From contig JABGRG010000131.1 in NCBI GenBank assembly GCA_018648445.1, positions 1 to 9,251 of the forward strand: a DNA stretch of 9,251 nucleotides, in the 5' to 3' direction. The stretch is from Rhodospirillales bacterium. GTDB lineage: Bacteria > Pseudomonadota > Alphaproteobacteria > Rhodospirillales_A > JACZKS01. Position 1 is the first letter of the stretch; every line of letters begins with the position of its first letter. The translations under genes were made by a program, and so were the position numbers. Shown here one piece after another: positions 5,872 to 9,251 of this stretch. The notes beneath the pieces were generated by a model. It did no database searches. It worked only from the letters and a program-made list of their open reading frames with translations, and was not told where the DNA came from.

Positions 5872-5877
5872 ACAAAA

Positions 5878-7089
5878 ATGAAAAAGATCAAAGTCGCCAA
5901 TCCCATCGTCGATCTCGACGGCGACGAAATGGCCCGCGTGCTGTGGAAGTGGATCAAGGAGATGCTGATCCTGCCCTATGTGGACGTCGAGTTGAAATAT
6001 TTCGACTATCACCTGAAGCACCGCGACGACACCGACAACCAGGTGGTGATCGACGCCGCCAACGCCATAAAGAAGTACAGGGTCGGCGCCAAATGCGCGG
6101 CCATCAACCCTGATCACGAGCGAGTCGTCGAATACGGTCTGAAAAAGGCTTGGCCATCACCCAACAGCGGCACGCGTAACCAGATCGGCGGCACTCTGAT
6201 GCGCGCGCCCATCGTGTTTAAGAACGTGCCGCGTCTGGTTCCCACCTGGGAAAAGGGCATCATCGTCGCCCGCCACGCCTATGGCGGCATGTATGGCGGC
6301 AAGGACATGGCGGTTCCCGCCGACAGCAAGGTCTTCCTGCGCTATGAAACCAACGACGGCAAGCAATCCAACGAAGTCCAGATTCATGACTTCACGGGAC
6401 CGGGGGCAACGCTTGGTATCTTCAACACCAAGGAATCCGTGCGTGGTTTCGCCTCAGCGTGCATGAACTATGGTCTGGATCGCAGCTACCCGGTCTATCT
6501 GGGAACCAAGAACACCGAACTGGAACATTATGACGGCCTGTTCAAGGCCACCTTCCAGGAGGTCTACGACGCCGATTTCCGTGGCCGGTTCGAGGCAAAA
6601 GGCATCTGGTACGAACACCGAATGGTCGATGAGTTGGCCGCTTTCGCCATCAAGTCCAAAGGCGGCTTTGTCTGGGCCTGCAAGAATTACGATGGCGACA
6701 TCCAGTCCGATATGGTGGCCGCCGGGTTCGGTTCTCTGGGGCTGATGACCTCGACCCTTGTCACGCCCGATGACAGCGTGACCCTGACAGAGGCCGCCCA
6801 CGGCACCGTCACAAGACACTTCCGCGAACATCAGGCCGGACGCGAAACTTCGACCAACCCCATCGCGCTGCTGTATGCCTGGACCCGCGCGATATATCAT
6901 CGCGGCCGCTACGACGGCACGCCCGAAGTTCAGGAATTCGCCGAGAAGGTCGAACAAGCCTGCACCGAAGTTGTCGAGGCCGGGCATGTGACCGGCGATC
7001 TGGCGGGTCTGATGGGCGTGGAAAAGGCCCTGACCAGCCGCGAGTTCCTTGGCAAAATCAAGAAAGCCCTCGAAGCAAAGCTGGACTAA
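5878..7089 (+). CDS. NADP-isocitrate-dehydrogenase-like protein with intact catalytic Tyr139
   Basis: A 403-residue homologue of dimeric NADP-isocitrate dehydrogenases, paralogous to the minus-strand copy. Catalytic residues are present: Ser94, Asn96, Arg100, Arg109, Arg132, Tyr139 (RHAYGGMY), Lys211 (LGTKNT), Asp251, and metal-binding Asp274 and Asp278 (DGDIQSD). The cofactor loop EAAHGTVTRHFRE (305-317) keeps the Arg-His pair of NADP-dependent members. It departs from housekeeping enzymes at KCAAINP (72-78) instead of KCATITP, at SPNSGTR instead of SPNGTIR, and in a divergent 137-155 segment after the Tyr loop. Thr77 of the canonical enzyme contacts the substrate, so Asn77 suggests a changed substrate. 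It probably oxidises and decarboxylates an isocitrate-like hydroxyacid in the cytoplasm. The true icd gene is expected elsewhere. It is first in an operon with the propeller and transporter genes. Confidence 0.9.
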   Translation: MKKIKVANPIVDLDGDEMARVLWKWIKEMLILPYVDVELKYFDYHLKHRDDTDNQVVIDAANAIKKYRVGAKCAAINPDHERVVEYGLKKAWPSPNSGTRNQIGGTLMRAPIVFKNVPRLVPTWEKGIIVARHAYGGMYGGKDMAVPADSKVFLRYETNDGKQSNEVQIHDFTGPGATLGIFNTKESVRGFASACMNYGLDRSYPVYLGTKNTELEHYDGLFKATFQEVYDADFRGRFEAKGIWYEHRMVDELAAFAIKSKGGFVWACKNYDGDIQSDMVAAGFGSLGLMTSTLVTPDDSVTLTEAAHGTVTRHFREHQAGRETSTNPIALLYAWTRAIYHRGRYDGTPEVQEFAEKVEQACTEVVEAGHVTGDLAGLMGVEKALTSREFLGKIKKALEAKLD

Positions 7090-7093
7090 ACGG

Positions 7094-8368
7094 ATGGGAT
7101 CGTCACCTTTTCCCGCAGCGGACGCCGATGGCTGCATTGCGCACAACGTCAGGCGCATCGCGCACATGGATCTTCCGGGCGGCGCACAGATTGTCTCGCA
7201 GGGCAACCTCGTGTTTGTCAGCCATATGCTGCCGCCGCACGGGACCTCCATCATCGACGTCGGCGACCCGAAAAACCCGTCGCTGTTGGCCTCGGTAAAC
7301 CTTGAGGGCGATCATTCGCACTCGCACAAGGTGGCCGTGGCGGGCGACCTGATGATCGTCAACAGCCAGCGCAACCGCCGCAAGTTCTTCCGTAGGGCTG
7401 AAAAGCTGGCGGCGATTGAAGCTCGGCTTTCGTCGGATGCCGAAATCGCCGCCGAACTGGGCCTGAAAGCGCAAGACCTCCCTGCCCTGCGCCGCGAACT
7501 GGCCGACGGATATGACCATCCGGGCTTTCGGGTTTTCGATATTGCCGATCCTGCTCATCCTCGCGAAATTGCCTTTCACAAGACTGGTGGATATGGCGTG
7601 CACGGCCTGGATTTTGATGGCCGCTACGCCGTCGTCTCGACCGAAATGGAAGGTTACCGGGGCAACATCCTGATCAATTTCGATCTCGCCAACCCCACCC
7701 GTCCGCAAGAAGTGTCGCGCTGGCATCTGCCGGGTCAAGAGGCCAAACCCGGCGAAGGTACAAGCCCGCGCGGCGGGATATGGCTACATCATGCCTTGCG
7801 CACCCGAGGCAAAATCTGGGCGGCCTACTGGCAGGCCGGGGTGTGGGTTCTGGACGGCGAAAACATGGCCGATCCGGCTGTTTTGGGTTCCTACAATTAT
7901 CACCCGCCGTTTTTCGAACCGACCCACACGGTCATGGGCATTCCCAACAAGCACGAGGGCCGCGATCTGGCGTTGGTCATCGATGAAGAGCACGACAACC
8001 ACCCCCACGGCCAGCCGCACGGCGCGTTGTGGGTGTTCGATGTCACCGATCCCGCCGACATGCAGCCGATTTCGGTTTTCGGGGTCAGCGAACTGGAATC
8101 CCCCTACAGCCGCACGGCCCGTTTCGGCGCGGGACAGATTGTCGAAAAACCCACCGGCGACCGCGTGTATGCCACTTGGTTTGCCGGCGGCTTGCGCGTC
8201 ATCGACATCAAGGATCCGGCCAAACCAACGGAAATCGGCTATTTCATCCCGCCCCCCGCCAAGGGAGTTGATGCGCCGCAAAGCATGGATGTCGAGGTTG
8301 ACGACCGCGGCCTCATCTACCTGCTCGATCGCCACGGCGCGCTGGATATCCTTGAAATGACGACTTAA
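7094..8368 (+). CDS. LVIVD-repeat beta-propeller protein, His-rich, cytoplasmic
   Basis: A 424-residue protein starting four bases after the stop of the IDH-like gene; no strong ribosome site, so translation is probably coupled. The in-frame ATG at 7049 would overlap the IDH coding end and adds an unlikely basic leader. Five repeats of the type D-x-x-(D/N)-P are visible: DVGDPKNP (55-62), DIADPAHP (149-156), DLANPTRP (197-204), DVTDPADM (316-323) and DIKDPAKP (371-378). Each follows a hydrophobic strand, which fits the LVIVD-repeat family (COG5276) and a beta-propeller fold. Many His lie in loops: HSHSH (74-78), VHGLD (169-173), LHHA (231-234), THT (277-279) and EHDNHPHGQPH (299-309), which suggests a metal site. 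Residues about 95-140 are a helical, charged insert. There is no signal peptide. The function of the family is unknown; an enzymatic role in this pathway is inferred from context. Confidence 0.8.
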   Translation: MGSSPFPAADADGCIAHNVRRIAHMDLPGGAQIVSQGNLVFVSHMLPPHGTSIIDVGDPKNPSLLASVNLEGDHSHSHKVAVAGDLMIVNSQRNRRKFFRRAEKLAAIEARLSSDAEIAAELGLKAQDLPALRRELADGYDHPGFRVFDIADPAHPREIAFHKTGGYGVHGLDFDGRYAVVSTEMEGYRGNILINFDLANPTRPQEVSRWHLPGQEAKPGEGTSPRGGIWLHHALRTRGKIWAAYWQAGVWVLDGENMADPAVLGSYNYHPPFFEPTHTVMGIPNKHEGRDLALVIDEEHDNHPHGQPHGALWVFDVTDPADMQPISVFGVSELESPYSRTARFGAGQIVEKPTGDRVYATWFAGGLRVIDIKDPAKPTEIGYFIPPPAKGVDAPQSMDVEVDDRGLIYLLDRHGALDILEMTT

Positions 8369-8379
8369 TCCAGAGACCC

Positions 8380-9177
8380 ATGATCATTTTTGGAATCCCC
8401 GTTTTCGCCGACGTTTCAACTCTCGACGTCGCACTGTTGGCGGGGCTCTATTTTCTTTCGTTTGCGGTAAAGGGGATGTTTGGCCTGGGCGCGATGCCGC
8501 CGCTGGTCATCTTCGGCGCGTGGATTCTGGAACCCCATCACGCGGTCGTACTGGCCGTCGTATCAAACGTATTCAGCCAGCTTCAGTTCATTCCCGAAGG
8601 GGTCAGAAACGGGGATTGGCGCTCGGTCAAGGGGCTCATCCTCGCCTATCTTCCGGCGACGATATTGGGCGTATGGATTTTCGGCTGGCTGGAAACCGCC
8701 TGGCTAACCGTCGTGTTGGGTGTGACCTTGGTGGCGGTCCTCCTTGCCGAGTGGTTCAGCCTGTTTCAGCGATACGAAACGACGATACAGCAGCGGGCAT
8801 CCGTGCTGGGGCCGGTTTTGGCCGCGGTGTCGGGGGTTCTGGCGGGTGTTGCGGGCGCCGGCGGCGTGATTATGGTATCGACCTACATCAAATTCATCGT
8901 CAAGGACCCTCGGGCATTCCGGGCGACGATCATCCTGATCGCGACCTTTTTCATCGGATGGCGAACGGTGGTTTTCGCGGCCAACGGTTTCGTCTCAATT
9001 CCCATATTCACTGAATGTCTGGTTCTATTGCCGATTTCGCTTGTTGGCGGCTACGTCGGATCTCTTCTGTTCGGTCGCATTCCGAAAGAAAGGTTTTTCC
9101 CAGCCTTCAGGATCGCCCTATTGCTCGCGTCGGTAAACCTCGTCGTCAAAGGAGCAATGACGGCATTGGGCGGATAG
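8380..9177 (+). CDS. TauE/SafE-family membrane transporter
   Basis: A 265-residue polytopic membrane protein with about eight hydrophobic segments (roughly 15-36, 39-63, 82-103, 107-126, 142-166, 180-200, 208-230 and 242-262). It has the two-half layout of the TauE/SafE (COG0730) family; Gly-rich motifs close the first segment (KGMFGLGAMPP, 31-41) and the fifth (GVLAGVAGAGGVI, 152-164). Members move sulfite, sulfoacetate or other small organic anions across the inner membrane, usually outward; the substrate here is unknown. It starts 11 bases after the propeller gene, with only a weak GAGA ribosome site, and is the last recognisable gene of the plus-strand operon. In this context it could export a product or import an anionic substrate of the IDH/FAH pathway. 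The 74 bases after its stop hold no clear terminator or gene. Confidence 0.85.
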   Translation: MIIFGIPVFADVSTLDVALLAGLYFLSFAVKGMFGLGAMPPLVIFGAWILEPHHAVVLAVVSNVFSQLQFIPEGVRNGDWRSVKGLILAYLPATILGVWIFGWLETAWLTVVLGVTLVAVLLAEWFSLFQRYETTIQQRASVLGPVLAAVSGVLAGVAGAGGVIMVSTYIKFIVKDPRAFRATIILIATFFIGWRTVVFAANGFVSIPIFTECLVLLPISLVGGYVGSLLFGRIPKERFFPAFRIALLLASVNLVVKGAMTALGG

Positions 9178-9251
9178 ACGACAACGGCACCGCTGAAAAC
9201 ACGGCGAGCAAACGCCACGGCGCGGACGACTTCGAAATATTTTAGAGAAGT

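Noticed and set aside
5851..5877. Upstream in-frame ATG for the IDH-like gene
   Set aside because: No ribosome site; the AGGAGG at 5866-5871 and the family N-terminus point to 5878.
6454..7254. Minus-strand frame of 266 codons
   Set aside because: Antisense shadow of the plus-strand IDH-like gene and the start of the propeller gene.
9015..9251. Possible convergent gene end on the minus strand at the right edge
   Set aside because: An open reading exists (residues such as YFEVVRAVAF) but it overlaps the transporter gene by more than 100 bases and shows no family motif.

Overview
The window looks like chromosome of an alphaproteobacterium. A Rhodospirillales-type genome is my best guess, from the moderately high GC, the FecR-domain protein with a Gly/Thr repeat tail and the general protein style. 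That placement is inference. No rRNA, tRNA, insertion sequence or CRISPR array is visible.

Layout, left to right. (1) Positions 1-997 (minus strand) hold the first 332 codons of an exported FecR-domain protein that runs off the left edge. At the edge it enters a 12-bp tandem repeat encoding Thr-Gly-Gly-Gly. (2) Positions 998-1641 hold no convincing gene, but they do hold a leftward sigma70-like promoter, a perfect CRP-type palindrome at about -61.5 from it, an AT-rich inverted repeat and a rightward hairpin followed by seven T. (3) Positions 1642-5760 form a compact minus-strand operon read in the order: GntR/FCD regulator, FAH-family hydrolase, second FAH-family hydrolase, isocitrate-dehydrogenase-like enzyme, small two-helix membrane protein. 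(4) Positions 5761-5877 are a divergent control region with repeated ACCAAT/ATTGGT half-sites. (5) Positions 5878-9177 form a plus-strand operon: a second isocitrate-dehydrogenase-like enzyme, a cytoplasmic LVIVD-repeat beta-propeller protein and a TauE/SafE-family membrane transporter.

The central 7.5 kb reads as one divergent catabolic locus under a single GntR/FCD regulator. It has two IDH-like beta-decarboxylating dehydrogenases, two FAH hydrolases/lyases, a His-rich propeller and an exporter-type permease. It is unlikely to be the housekeeping isocitrate dehydrogenase. Both IDH homologues carry Ala75 and Asn77 where canonical dimeric NADP-IDH has Thr75 and Thr77, and the minus-strand copy has also lost the catalytic Tyr139 (Ala). 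My working hypothesis is an uncharacterised pathway that oxidatively decarboxylates an isocitrate-like hydroxyacid, possibly with a hetero-oligomeric dehydrogenase, and cleaves a 2-oxoacid with the FAH enzymes. The substrate cannot be read from the sequence.
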